This document shows, one piece after another, positions 39,063 through 47,378 of a stretch of 64,000 nt of DNA; position 1 is the stretch's first letter; every line of letters begins with the position of its first letter. Under the pieces are notes generated by a model. That model saw only the letters and a program-made list of their open reading frames with translations. It had not been told where the DNA came from and ran no database searches. The DNA is from Microbacterium proteolyticum (GTDB taxonomy: Bacteria > Actinomycetota > Actinomycetes > Actinomycetales > Microbacteriaceae). The position numbers and the translations under genes are program-made. The stretch lies in NCBI RefSeq assembly GCF_014192415.1, contig NZ_JACHXY010000001.1:1364001-1428000 (forward strand), given 5' to 3'.

Positions 39063-39203
39063 CAGCGACAAGGTTGGACCTGTCGCAGATAAAATAGAAG
39101 GTCAATAGCATCGGGAGAACTTGGGGCCCGTCAAGACTCCTTCATGCAAGTGCAGCACGACGTCGGCGGGCCCGTGGAGTAATAACGAACCGAAAGGAGC
39201 GCG

Positions 39204-39632
39204 ATGCTTTCGTCGAAGTATCTCGACGGTGTGCGCGTACGGATCGATCAGGGCATGCCAACCCGGCGCGATGCAGATGGCTATCCCGACAGCACCCCTG
39301 CGTTCTCAAAGTACTTACGTGCCGCTGGCGCCGACGTGTTGCTCACCTCCGATCAACGCGACCTCATCTCCTACAACTCGATAGAAGTGTGGTTGCCCGT
39401 CGCTTCCTATGCCGTAGATGTGATCAGTAACGGTCTGGGCTCAGCGCTTGGAGAGATAATCGCCAGATTGTTGCCGGAACCTCGCGAGAAATCGGTCGTC
39501 CACGTGGACTGGAAATTCAGAGCTTCCAACGGGAAAGAGGCGCGGTTCAAGTACGACGGTCCCGCTACAGCTGCGATCGACATCCTTGATCGGCTCGAAT
39601 CGATCGCTCGATCTGCGGACGATGGCGACTGA
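39204..39632 (+). CDS. Unrecognised island protein, 142 aa
   Basis: ATG preceded by AAAGGAGCGCG. The peptide has no signal sequence; the middle (EVWLPVASYAVDVISNGLGS) is moderately hydrophobic, and the C-terminal part alternates strands and a helix (VVHVDWKFRASNGKEARFKY, then a helix with LDRLESIA). I do not recognise the family. It overlaps the next gene by 11 bases, so the two are co-translated. Base composition is lower in G+C than the chromosome, which points to horizontal gain. Confidence 0.65.
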   Translation: MLSSKYLDGVRVRIDQGMPTRRDADGYPDSTPAFSKYLRAAGADVLLTSDQRDLISYNSIEVWLPVASYAVDVISNGLGSALGEIIARLLPEPREKSVVHVDWKFRASNGKEARFKYDGPATAAIDILDRLESIARSADDGD

Positions 39633-40227
39633 AGGACGCCGAGAGGGAGGTGTCAAGCGTCTGGTAGAAGCCGACGCGCGGTTCCGCAATGCAAAGAGCC
39701 GGGGCGGTTGGGCCGGGTTGGAAGCCGAGCTTGATCAGGTTCGCGCGCTCGCCCGCTCCGCTATGGACTGGCTGGAGGAAGGTGAAGAGTTCGATCGTGC
39801 GCACGCACTCCTGGATCGGATAGGGAATTACATTCGCCGTCGTGTGCCGGCCATGTGCGTTCTGAGGTATGCGGAGGGTTCATACACTCAAATTTGCCCA
39901 GTGGCGCTGGGGCATCAGCGCGTTGGAATCAGCGTCGAACTCATCATTGAACAATCCGAGTGCAGCATCTGCGGAGTTGAATATTGGGAATGTGCCCACG
40001 TAGCCGGCGAGGTGTACGGCGAAGGCGAATGCATACAAGAGATCTCTCGGGCGACGATCACAGGGGCCGCGCTTGTGTCGAGACCCCGAATCGCGGACGC
40101 ACGTATTAACGCCAGGGGCATACCCGCGGCGGACGTCCAGCGCGCCTTACGATCTGCCCCGGCTGGCGCGCCTCTTGTTTGCGGGATCTGCCTTCGAGGT
40201 TGTCCGGGGCTCGAGTATGACTTCTGA
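39622..40227 (+). CDS. Unrecognised island protein with zinc-binding cysteine motifs, 201 aa
   Basis: The ATG at 39622 lies within the end of the preceding gene. The N-terminal half is helical (ALARSAMDWLEEGEEFDRAH). The C-terminal half contains CSICGVEYWECAHVAGEVY near residue 113 and CGICLRGC near 187, spaced like zinc-binding ligands (CxxC...CxH and CxxCxxxC). I recall similar C-S-I-C-G...C-x-H-x-x-G motifs in phage-associated proteins, but cannot name the family. With its partner it forms a two-gene operon facing the DUF262-HEPN pair. Confidence 0.65.
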   Translation: MATEGRREGGVKRLVEADARFRNAKSRGGWAGLEAELDQVRALARSAMDWLEEGEEFDRAHALLDRIGNYIRRRVPAMCVLRYAEGSYTQICPVALGHQRVGISVELIIEQSECSICGVEYWECAHVAGEVYGEGECIQEISRATITGAALVSRPRIADARINARGIPAADVQRALRSAPAGAPLVCGICLRGCPGLEYDF

Positions 40228-40329
40228 GACGTAGCTGGCGTCCTCGAGCGGTTTAAGTGCTTGACGCCTACCTCGCGGCCCTCAAGTCTCTGCACCGTCA
40301 CATCCGCGCCACGGCATCGTCGCACTGCA

Positions 40330-41013
40330 TCAGACAGGGCGAAGCAATCGCGGCGCAAAACGCTCCATCATTTCGAGCCCGGGCAATACCGCGTCCAAGC
40401 GCGTCCACTCGTTTGAGCCGGTTGGAATAGTTCTAAGCCCGATCAGGCCGGACTTATGCGCGACCTCCCCCCTCTGCACTCCAAGGTCGTCCAGCTTGTC
40501 GAACAGACCGATGGCGTAGACGTCCTCGCGATAGCCGAGCGGGACCAGGAGTCGGCGAACGTTCCCGGTCTTGATGCCGTTGTTGGATCCCACCGCATGC
40601 CGATGAGACTTGATGGCGCTATCTAGCCTGGACTGTGAATGACCGATAACTCGCTGAGCGGTCTGTGCATTGAATGGCGGATACCGGCCGTCCCCCGCAT
40701 TTCGGGGCGTGGCAAGCGGTGCGAACGAATAGTAGACCAACAAGCAGTGTCCCGCATGCGTTAATGCACCTGTCCTGGCAGCAATATCGGCTGTCGTATC
40801 GACAATCCGTAGCGCGAGATCGTCTACGAAAGCCTGTATCTCGGAGTGGACAAGGAGCCGGAACGCATGAACCCGGTCTACCTCACCTTGACTCGAGGGC
40901 ACGAAAGACCTGCGCACACCTAACTCGTGACCGAGCTGGTTGATCCGCACGGTCAAATACCGATAGCTTCGAGCGCGCCTTGCAGGCCTCCGCAGGGGCT
41001 CCCCGAGCTCCAT
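40330..41013 (-). CDS. HEPN-domain protein (RiboL-PSP/MAE_28990-like), putative RNase
   Basis: A 227-residue, mostly helical protein. The diagnostic HEPN motif R-x4-H is visible as RGEVAHK at about 181-187; a second conserved patch is LLVHSEIQAFVDDLALRIVD near 55-75. HEPN proteins of this kind are frequent RNases or RNA-binding partners in toxin-antitoxin and anti-phage systems and are commonly encoded beside DUF262 proteins. Its ATG directly abuts the stop of the DUF262 gene (no gap), so the two are co-translated. Composition is atypical for the chromosome. Confidence 0.7.
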   Translation of the reverse strand: MELGEPLRRPARRARSYRYLTVRINQLGHELGVRRSFVPSSQGEVDRVHAFRLLVHSEIQAFVDDLALRIVDTTADIAARTGALTHAGHCLLVYYSFAPLATPRNAGDGRYPPFNAQTAQRVIGHSQSRLDSAIKSHRHAVGSNNGIKTGNVRRLLVPLGYREDVYAIGLFDKLDDLGVQRGEVAHKSGLIGLRTIPTGSNEWTRLDAVLPGLEMMERFAPRLLRPV

Positions 41014-42276
41014 CTAGCCGTGCGCTCTCGACGCTATTGGAATGACCGGGGACACGAATGCCCTGTAGTCCAGATCCATGTCGAGGATGTTGCCCAGAGC
41101 TGTTCCCCACCGCCCCAGCCGCCCGACTGTGGCGTCATTTGTCTTTGTTGTAGACGTCAAGAAGGCCGAGAAAACAGGGTCAGAAGCCGACAGTTCCTCG
41201 AAGGCCAGCCGCACTCCGTCGGCGTTTTTCGATGCGGCATCTCGGACAGTTGCGTCGCTGAAAAACCAGGTCAGGGTATCGAACACGGTCACGTTGAACC
41301 GAGGCATGTACTTGTTACGCTCTCCGTCGAATCGCAGAAAGGCCGCTGAGTCGAATACCTCGAATGTTGTAGTGATTCCCGCATCCATTTCCTGGACGAG
41401 CCCCTCGATCTCGGGCCTGGCGTCTTCGAAATGATCATTTCCGCCCTTGAGTACTCGATCAAGGAACGACCGCAGGTCCCCCCTGTAGCTGCTTATATTT
41501 GTTCGAAACGCTAAATAGCGCAGTAGTGTTTCTGCGTCGCGCAAGCGGAAGTCGGGCGCCGAAAGTCGCCGCGCGCGCTGGAGCTCCCGACTCAGGCCAC
41601 TCTGTTCGTTTATGAAATTGGTGAATGGCCCGGGGAAAAGTGCTTGTCGAAGTTCATGCGAAGCCAGCGGCACACTTGCTTTGTTAAGGCGGGAAAAGAT
41701 CAAGTGCAGCAGAGATGGAGTGCGCCAATTTCTAACCACTATCGTCCGAATTGGTTGACTCGCCAAAGTCCGAGAAAACTTTCTCAGTTCAGCAGAGGCC
41801 TGAATGGTCGCGAGAGTCTTACCGCCAAGTTCGGTCGCCAGAATCTCCAAGCCCTTCAGTGGCAACGGATCCGCCGGGTCGAAGAATCGCTTCAGAGCTG
41901 TCAGGCGCTGCTTACCGTCTAGGACATAGAACTGGCCCTCGTGCTGCATGCTTTCGGCAAGCACCAGTGGCGGAATGGGTAATCCAAGCATCAGCGACTC
42001 AATGAATAGTCCTTGCCGCTCGTCAGTCCACGCAGTCCGTCGTTGGAACGGAGGCGCTGTCACGAGGACACCCTGGCTCTCTGGATCGGTCGGATCTGCA
42101 TCGATCTGATTTACTACGGTCGCCACCGTCCAGTCCACTGTGTAAACGACCGCGCCCGTAATCGCGCTCGCTGTGAGTGAGCCCGGATCTTCGTAGTCGC
42201 CTGCAAACTCATCGTCAGAGTCGATCTCCAGGGCGACGCGCTCGGTGTGCGCCTCGGTATCGGTCGTGTTGCTCAA
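41014..42276 (-). CDS. DUF262 (GmrSD N-terminal-like/ParB-fold) protein
   Basis: About 420 residues. The DUF262 signature is clear: PPFQRRTAWTDERQGLFIES near residue 55, GLPIPPLVLAE, and YVLDGKQRLTALKRFF near 93-110. DUF262 is a ParB/Srx-like fold with NTPase or nuclease activity in GmrSD-type defence. The DUF1524 HNH nuclease of full GmrSD is absent; the C-terminal half is helical and a separate HEPN protein follows. The start is a TTG preceded by AAGGGGA at 6-base spacing, giving MSNTTDTEAH; in-frame ATGs at 42306 and 42357 lack as good a site. Confidence 0.85.
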   Translation of the reverse strand: MSNTTDTEAHTERVALEIDSDDEFAGDYEDPGSLTASAITGAVVYTVDWTVATVVNQIDADPTDPESQGVLVTAPPFQRRTAWTDERQGLFIESLMLGLPIPPLVLAESMQHEGQFYVLDGKQRLTALKRFFDPADPLPLKGLEILATELGGKTLATIQASAELRKFSRTLASQPIRTIVVRNWRTPSLLHLIFSRLNKASVPLASHELRQALFPGPFTNFINEQSGLSRELQRARRLSAPDFRLRDAETLLRYLAFRTNISSYRGDLRSFLDRVLKGGNDHFEDARPEIEGLVQEMDAGITTTFEVFDSAAFLRFDGERNKYMPRFNVTVFDTLTWFFSDATVRDAASKNADGVRLAFEELSASDPVFSAFLTSTTKTNDATVGRLGRWGTALGNILDMDLDYRAFVSPVIPIASRAHG

Positions 42277-42639
42277 ATGTCGTCCCCTTGCTTGGGAGCC
42301 GCGCATCACGCGAGGGCCCGTCAAAGAAGTGTGGCACGTATTCGGGTGATCGCTCATGAAATACAGGGGCCGGTGGCTCCGAATGCGGGAAGATGGCGGC
42401 TTCAGTGCCGACGGAGCGCGTCGAAGGAGTTGGTGTCGTCCACGCGCACCGCAACTGTGCCCAGCGGGTCCTGTGAAGTGCAGATTGGTCGAGCCAATGC
42501 ATCTCGCGGTCGGCCACCCGGGAAGGCGCAAGCCCAACGTACTCTGGCGCCATGCGAGCAGGCCTGAAATGGCTGAACATGAAAAGGATCGGCTCGGATG
42601 GCGAGTGGTCAAACCTTGACTCGCGCGTCGCGATGAAAC

Positions 42640-42935
42640 TGTAAACGGTCATCAACGCCGATGGCGAGCTTGCCGCCCGCACAGCCCCCGCGTAGGTTGC
42701 CGAGCTAGCGCGCCACGACACACGCTCGACGACTCGGGGGGAGATCGCCGAACTCGTCGGTGTCGTGCGTCTGCTCTCTTGCCGGTCGGCGCAGATCGAG
42801 GCGAGCCGAGCGCGCCTGATCGGGGAGAGGTCGGCGGCGCTAAGAGGATCCGCGCCGAGCGTCGACGTGCTCCATCAGATCGACCGTCGCGCGTGGGCGG
42901 TCGCACGACCGAATATGCCGGCCGACCTCGATTAG
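42640..42935 (+). other. Possible gene debris between the DUF262 gene and the MFS transporter
   Basis: The 42277-42983 gap has no convincing gene. A stop-interrupted frame ends at 42935 and reads GEIAELVGVVRLLSCRSAQI onward as a helical peptide, with an in-frame TAG at 42693. G+C rises again here. It may be a relic of a chromosomal gene disrupted at the right edge of the island. No family assigned. Confidence 0.25.
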
Positions 42936-42983
42936 ACCTCGTGGGAGTCGCAGCGGTACCGAGCCGTCTCGTAGCGGCCGCCG

Positions 42984-44171
42984 CTACTCCGAACCCTCCC
43001 CATCGCGATCACTCGTCCGCGACGTCGCGACAACCGCCACCCCCACCGCGAGCACGGCCGCGTTCGACCAGAAGATCGCCACGAGTCCGAAGGGGCCGGC
43101 GATGAGGCCCACGCTGACCGGGATCAGCACCTGCAGCACGCGGTTGGCGGTCAGCCGCAGGCCGAGGGCGGCGCCGTGCACCGCGGGCGGGGTGATCGCG
43201 GTGGTCCACGCCATCGTCAGGGGCTGGGGGAGGCCGAGGGCGATACCGAGCGCGATCATCACGGGGATCGCGCCCCACTGGTCCGCGAAGGGCAGGGCGA
43301 CGAGACTCGCGACGCCCGTGAGCATCGCCACGACAAGCAGGGTGCGGCGACCGAAACGAGCGACGATGCGGGCGAGGCCGAGACGGCTCACCACCGAGAC
43401 GACGGCGCGCAGGGCGAGCAGCAGACCGACGGTGACCGGGGCGATGCCTTTCTCGACCGCCCACAGCGGCACGAAGGTGTAAAGCAGGTCGACCGTCACG
43501 AGCACGGCTCCGCTGACGGCGAGAGCCCGCCACAACTCGGGGGCCTTCATCACCGCCGAGAGCGGAGCGCGCGGGGCCTTCGCGGCGGTGGTTCGGCGGT
43601 GCGTGTCGCCGCGACGCAGGAAGAGGATCAGAGGTAAGGCGAGCACCGTGAAGGCGAGGCAGACGGCGAAGCCCGCGGTCGTGTCGGGCTGATCGCGCGC
43701 GGCGAGGGTCGCGGCGATGGTGACGGCCGGCGGACCGATCAGCTGACCGATGGATGCCGCGGCGCTGAGCGTGCCGAAGCCGCTGTCCATCGAACCCCCG
43801 CGGCTCGCGTGCGCGACGAAGGTCTGCTGGCCGATCATCACGCAGAGGTGACCCAGGCCGATCGTGAGGGTCGCGGCGAACAGCAGCAGGACGGTCGACG
43901 GCAGGGTGAGCACGACGATCGCGCCGGCCGAGGCGATGAGCAGGCCGGCGAAGGCGACGGTGCTGCCGCCGACGCGGTCGCAGATGCGACCCGCGGGAAG
44001 CGCCGCGACGATCGTCGGGACGGCGAAGGATGCCGCGAGCGCGGCGAGCAGCAGTGGATCGCCGCCCAGCTCGAGCGCGCGGTAGCCGACCATCAGCCGG
44101 ACACCGACCCACGATGCCTGCGACAGCGCCGCCTGGGTGCTGAGCGCAGCCCGCCAGGCGGGGCCGGTCAC
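42984..44171 (-). CDS. MFS transporter (drug- or sugar-efflux type)
   Basis: A 395-residue, 12-helix major facilitator. LPAGRICDRVGGS and RIVARFGRRTLLVVAM are the loop motifs after helices 2 and 8, and ALGIALGLPQPLTMAW lies in the second half. The GTG start overlaps the stop of the SIS regulator by four bases (GTGA), so it is co-translated with that regulator. Substrate unknown. Being in the regulator's operon rather than the Tct operon, it may export a by-product of the imported compound. Confidence 0.85.
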   Translation of the reverse strand: MTGPAWRAALSTQAALSQASWVGVRLMVGYRALELGGDPLLLAALAASFAVPTIVAALPAGRICDRVGGSTVAFAGLLIASAGAIVVLTLPSTVLLLFAATLTIGLGHLCVMIGQQTFVAHASRGGSMDSGFGTLSAAASIGQLIGPPAVTIAATLAARDQPDTTAGFAVCLAFTVLALPLILFLRRGDTHRRTTAAKAPRAPLSAVMKAPELWRALAVSGAVLVTVDLLYTFVPLWAVEKGIAPVTVGLLLALRAVVSVVSRLGLARIVARFGRRTLLVVAMLTGVASLVALPFADQWGAIPVMIALGIALGLPQPLTMAWTTAITPPAVHGAALGLRLTANRVLQVLIPVSVGLIAGPFGLVAIFWSNAAVLAVGVAVVATSRTSDRDGEGSE

Positions 44172-45007
44172 GGCCGGAGAGGGATCTCGTCGGTGCCGCC
44201 GAGCATGCGGGTGAGACCGTCGATGTCTTCGCGGACGGCGTGGTACCGCTCGGAGTCGAGGTGGTAGACCGCGAGCTGGAGCGCATAGCAGATGGCCATC
44301 GGCACGAAGAGGGTGCGGTACTCGCTGTCGGCGCTGCGGAGGGCAGCGATCAGGTGGTCGGGCGCGGGCCGGAACTGCGCGCCCGGCACGTCGGTGATGA
44401 GCAGGCTGCGCCCGCGCCGGCGCTGCGCCTCGGCGATGAGGGCGGGGAGCATCCGCGGTGTCTCGCGCAGCGCGAAGCCGATCAGCATGCTGGTGGAGTC
44501 GAACGGCACGAAGCGCTCGGCGAGGTCTTTCGCCTGGGGCGAGAGGGTGACCACGACCATCCCCAAGCGCCGGAAGCGGCGGGCCAGTAGTTCCTGCAGC
44601 GAGCGGGCGTCGCCGTTGGCGAAGATGTAGACGACCCCGGCGCCGGCGATGTCGCGGGCGGCGGCGTCGATCGCCGACTGGGGGACGAACTCCGACAGGC
44701 GTTCGAGGCCGGCCCGCTCGTCGGCGACGAAGGATGCCAGGTCGGCCCCGGACTCCTGCCGCATAGGGGCACCGGAGAGCGCGGGGTTCACCTCGTCGGC
44801 GCGCAGGTCGCGGCGCAGGTCGGGGTATCCGCGGTAGCCCAGCTTCTGCGCGAGGCGCACCACGGTCGATTCGTGCGTGCCGGCTTGGGCAGCCACGTCG
44901 GCCGCCGTCGTCGACGATGTCGCGGCGCTCAGCAGCACCGTCATGACCTTCTGCTCCGTGGTGCTCAGGGCGGCGGTGTTGCGAGTCGCAACGGCGCGGA
45001 AGCTCAT
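44168..45007 (-). CDS. RpiR-family regulator with SIS domain
   Basis: A 279-residue regulator. The N-terminal RpiR helix-turn-helix (LSTTEQKVMTVLLSAATSS, then HESTVVRLAQKLGYRGYPDLRRDL) is followed by a SIS domain at about 120-250 (VVYIFANGDARSLQELLARRFRRLG). SIS domains bind phosphosugars or related ligands. A strong AAGGAGAGAAC precedes the ATG. It is divergent from the tripartite tricarboxylate transporter operon and probably controls it. Confidence 0.9.
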   Translation of the reverse strand: MSFRAVATRNTAALSTTEQKVMTVLLSAATSSTTAADVAAQAGTHESTVVRLAQKLGYRGYPDLRRDLRADEVNPALSGAPMRQESGADLASFVADERAGLERLSEFVPQSAIDAAARDIAGAGVVYIFANGDARSLQELLARRFRRLGMVVVTLSPQAKDLAERFVPFDSTSMLIGFALRETPRMLPALIAEAQRRRGRSLLITDVPGAQFRPAPDHLIAALRSADSEYRTLFVPMAICYALQLAVYHLDSERYHAVREDIDGLTRMLGGTDEIPLRP

Positions 45008-45079
45008 GTTCTCTCCTTCGAGGGCGCGACGCCGATCGAACGGGTCGCCTGTTGACAAGTCTGGACCATCCTGCAATCC

Positions 45080-45116
45080 TGTGCAAGTGCGCAAGTTGCG
45101 TCAACGGCCTTGCACA
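45080..45116. promoter_or_regulatory. Candidate operator between the RpiR regulator and tct operon
   Basis: TGTGCAAG (45080-45087) and CTTGCACA (45109-45116) are perfect inverted arms. A second perfect palindrome, CGCAA-G-TTGCG (45090-45100), is nested inside, and a TTGACA hexamer lies just to the left at about 45054. This nested symmetry in a divergent promoter region suggests the binding site of the RpiR-type regulator. Confidence 0.5.
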
Positions 45117-45154
45117 CACACCTAGCACGGAAACCCGCAGAGAGGCGGATGACG

Positions 45155-45790
45155 ATGGCGTCTGATGTGGTGGAAACCTCGTCCCCGACGAGGGCGCGGC
45201 AGTACCTGGAGTGGTCTGTCGTGGCGATCGGTGCCGTCGCCGGCATCACGGTCATGGTGTCGGGCTTCGGCTACGGCCTGACCAACGTGACCGGGGTGGG
45301 CGCCGGATTCTTCCCGGTCGTCGCGGGAGCCACGATCGCCCTCGGCGCGGTCCTCTGGGCGCTGCAGCTGCTCGGTGCGGCTGCCGCGCAGCGGCGCGAG
45401 GGGAACCGGTCGGAGCTCGACGCACGGACGCCCTTCGAGGGCAGCCGCGTCGACCCGCCCACCGACACCGCGATCGGCGTGCTCGTCGTCGACGGGATCG
45501 ACGAGGAAGACGACGACATCGCCCTCCCCGACCGTCGCGGCATCCTGCGCGTCGCCATCGTGGCGGGGTCGCTCGTGCTCGCCGCGATCCTCCTGCCGGT
45601 GCTCGGTTACCTCCTCACCATGACGCTTCTCCTCTTCAGCGTGATGACGCTCGTGAGCGCTCGCCGCTGGTGGGTCGCCCTTCTCATCGCGGCCGGCGTC
45701 GCCGTCATCAGCCGGTTCGTCTTCGCCGACCTGCTCGGCACCGCCCTCCCGCACTCGAGCATCACCGTGCTCCGCATGATCGGCCTCTGA
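45155..45790 (+). CDS. tctB: Tripartite tricarboxylate transporter, small membrane subunit TctB
   Basis: A 211-residue protein with about four membrane helices (VVAIGAVAGITVMVSGFGYG and GAGFFPVVAGATIALGAVLW at the start, two more at the end) separated by an acidic loop (GIDEEDDDIALPD). This is the TctB plan. AGAGG at 45141-45145 is 9 bases from the ATG at 45155 but only 3 from an ATG at 45149, so the inner start is preferred. The tctA start follows one base after its stop. Confidence 0.85.
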   Translation: MASDVVETSSPTRARQYLEWSVVAIGAVAGITVMVSGFGYGLTNVTGVGAGFFPVVAGATIALGAVLWALQLLGAAAAQRREGNRSELDARTPFEGSRVDPPTDTAIGVLVVDGIDEEDDDIALPDRRGILRVAIVAGSLVLAAILLPVLGYLLTMTLLLFSVMTLVSARRWWVALLIAAGVAVISRFVFADLLGTALPHSSITVLRMIGL

Positions 45791-45791
45791 C

Positions 45792-47315
45792 ATGGAATTC
45801 GGCGCTCTCTTCCAAGGACTCCTCACCGTCCTCACCCCCGAGAACCTGCTGTTCGCCCTCCTCGGCTGCGTGCTCGGCATGCTCGTCGGCGTGCTGCCCG
45901 GCTTCGGGCCCGCAGCAGCCGTGTCGCTGCTCATCCCGGTCACGTTCGGGCTCTCGCCCACGACGGCGATCATCATGCTCGCCGCGATCCTCTACGGGGC
46001 GGCCTTCGGCGGCACGATCACCGCCGTCCTGTTGCGGATCCCCGGCGAAGCCTCATCGGTGGCCACGACCCTCGACGGGTACGAGCTCGCCAAGCGCGGG
46101 CGCGGCGGCCCGGCCCTCGTGATCGCGGCGGTGGGGTCGTTCATCGGCGGGCTGGTCGGAGTCGTCGGGTTCGTGCTCGTCGCCCCCTTCGCGCGGATCG
46201 CGCTGGAGTTCGGCGCCCCCGAGCTGTTCCTCGTGTCGTTCCTCGGGCTGCTGCTCATCACGAGCTTCGCGGGCAGCAACCCCGCCAAGGCGCTCATCAG
46301 CGCCGGCGTGGGCCTCGCGATCGCGACGGTGGGCCTCGACCCGGGCGTCGGTATCGTCCGCTTCGGATTCGACATGCCGCAGCTCTTCGACGGCATCGGC
46401 CTGGTCGCGATCGTCATGGGCGCCTTCGGGCTCAGCGAGATCCTCGCCCAGGCCCAGCGCGGCCCCACAGGCATCGCCAAGCCCCTCTCGATCGGACGCC
46501 TCTATCCCACCCGCGACGACTTCCGCCGCTCGTGGAAGCCGTTCTTCCGCGGCTCGATCATCGGCTTCTTCATGGGCCTGCTCCCCGGCTCGCCCGGAGC
46601 CGCGACATCGCTGGCCTCGTACGCCGCCGAGAAGCGCTTCTCGAAGAAGCACCGCTCCGAGTTCGGTCGGGGCGCCATGGAGGGCGTCGCCGGGCCCGAG
46701 TCCGCCAACAACGCCCTCGCGGTGTCGTCGATGATCCCGCTGTTCACCCTCGGCATCCCGACGTCGGCGACGGTCGCGATCATGGCGGGGGCGTTCACCG
46801 TCAACGGCCTCATCCCGGGACCGCTCCTGTTCCGCGACAACCCCGAGGTCGCCTGGGCCATCATCGCCAGCTTCCTGGTGGGCAATGTCATCCTGTTGAT
46901 CCTCAACGTGCCCCTCGTGCGCGTCTGGATCGCCGTGCTGCGCCTGCCGTTCGCCTACCTGATGGCCGCGATCCTCGCGTTCATGTTCCTCGGCACCTAC
47001 TCGATCAACGGCAGCACCTTCGAGATCTTCGTCATGGTCGCGGCGGGCGTGATCGGGTACGTCTTCCACCTGCTGCGCGTGCCGCTGACGCCGCTCGTGC
47101 TCGCGATCATCCTCGGCCCGATGCTCGAGGAGAACTTCCAGCGGTCGCTCGCCCTCTCGCGCGGCGACTGGGGAGTGTTCACGAGCAGCCCGATCGCGAC
47201 CGGCCTCCTCGTGGTCTGCGCCCTCGCGGTCGCGCTCGGCGCGAGTCGCCCCGCGCTCGCCGCCTTCATGCGGTCGCGGTCGCGGTCCCGTTCCCGTGCG
47301 CGAGTCGACGCCTAG
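45792..47315 (+). CDS. tctA: Tripartite tricarboxylate transporter, large membrane subunit TctA
   Basis: A 507-residue, ~12-helix permease. The family hallmarks LVGVLPGFGPAAAVSLLIP near 33-51, YGAAFGGTITAVLLRIPGEASSVAT near 67-91 and GLLPGSPGAATSLASYAAEK near 260 are all present. With TctB and TctC it imports tricarboxylates or similar organic acids using an ion gradient. The C-terminal tail is Arg/Ser-rich (RSRSRSRSRARVDA), an unusual low-complexity ending. Confidence 0.93.
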   Translation: MEFGALFQGLLTVLTPENLLFALLGCVLGMLVGVLPGFGPAAAVSLLIPVTFGLSPTTAIIMLAAILYGAAFGGTITAVLLRIPGEASSVATTLDGYELAKRGRGGPALVIAAVGSFIGGLVGVVGFVLVAPFARIALEFGAPELFLVSFLGLLLITSFAGSNPAKALISAGVGLAIATVGLDPGVGIVRFGFDMPQLFDGIGLVAIVMGAFGLSEILAQAQRGPTGIAKPLSIGRLYPTRDDFRRSWKPFFRGSIIGFFMGLLPGSPGAATSLASYAAEKRFSKKHRSEFGRGAMEGVAGPESANNALAVSSMIPLFTLGIPTSATVAIMAGAFTVNGLIPGPLLFRDNPEVAWAIIASFLVGNVILLILNVPLVRVWIAVLRLPFAYLMAAILAFMFLGTYSINGSTFEIFVMVAAGVIGYVFHLLRVPLTPLVLAIILGPMLEENFQRSLALSRGDWGVFTSSPIATGLLVVCALAVALGASRPALAAFMRSRSRSRSRARVDA

Positions 47316-47378
47316 TCCCGTCCCCGCACCCTCGCCATCCCCGCACTTTCGTCATCCCCACCACAAGGAGAAAACAGC

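Larger units (their letters stand above)
39063..42600. mobile_element. Low-G+C accessory island (no integrase seen)
   Basis: From the end of the dnaB remnant to about 42.6 kb, base composition is visibly lower in G+C than the flanks, codon use shifts (many A- and T-ending codons), and the GGATGCC/GGCATCC heptamer common elsewhere was not found. It holds two facing two-gene operons, one resembling a defence system. No transposase, integrase, terminal repeats or tRNA gene were found, so how it moved is unknown. The right boundary is fuzzy, ending in gene debris before the MFS gene. Confidence 0.6.
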
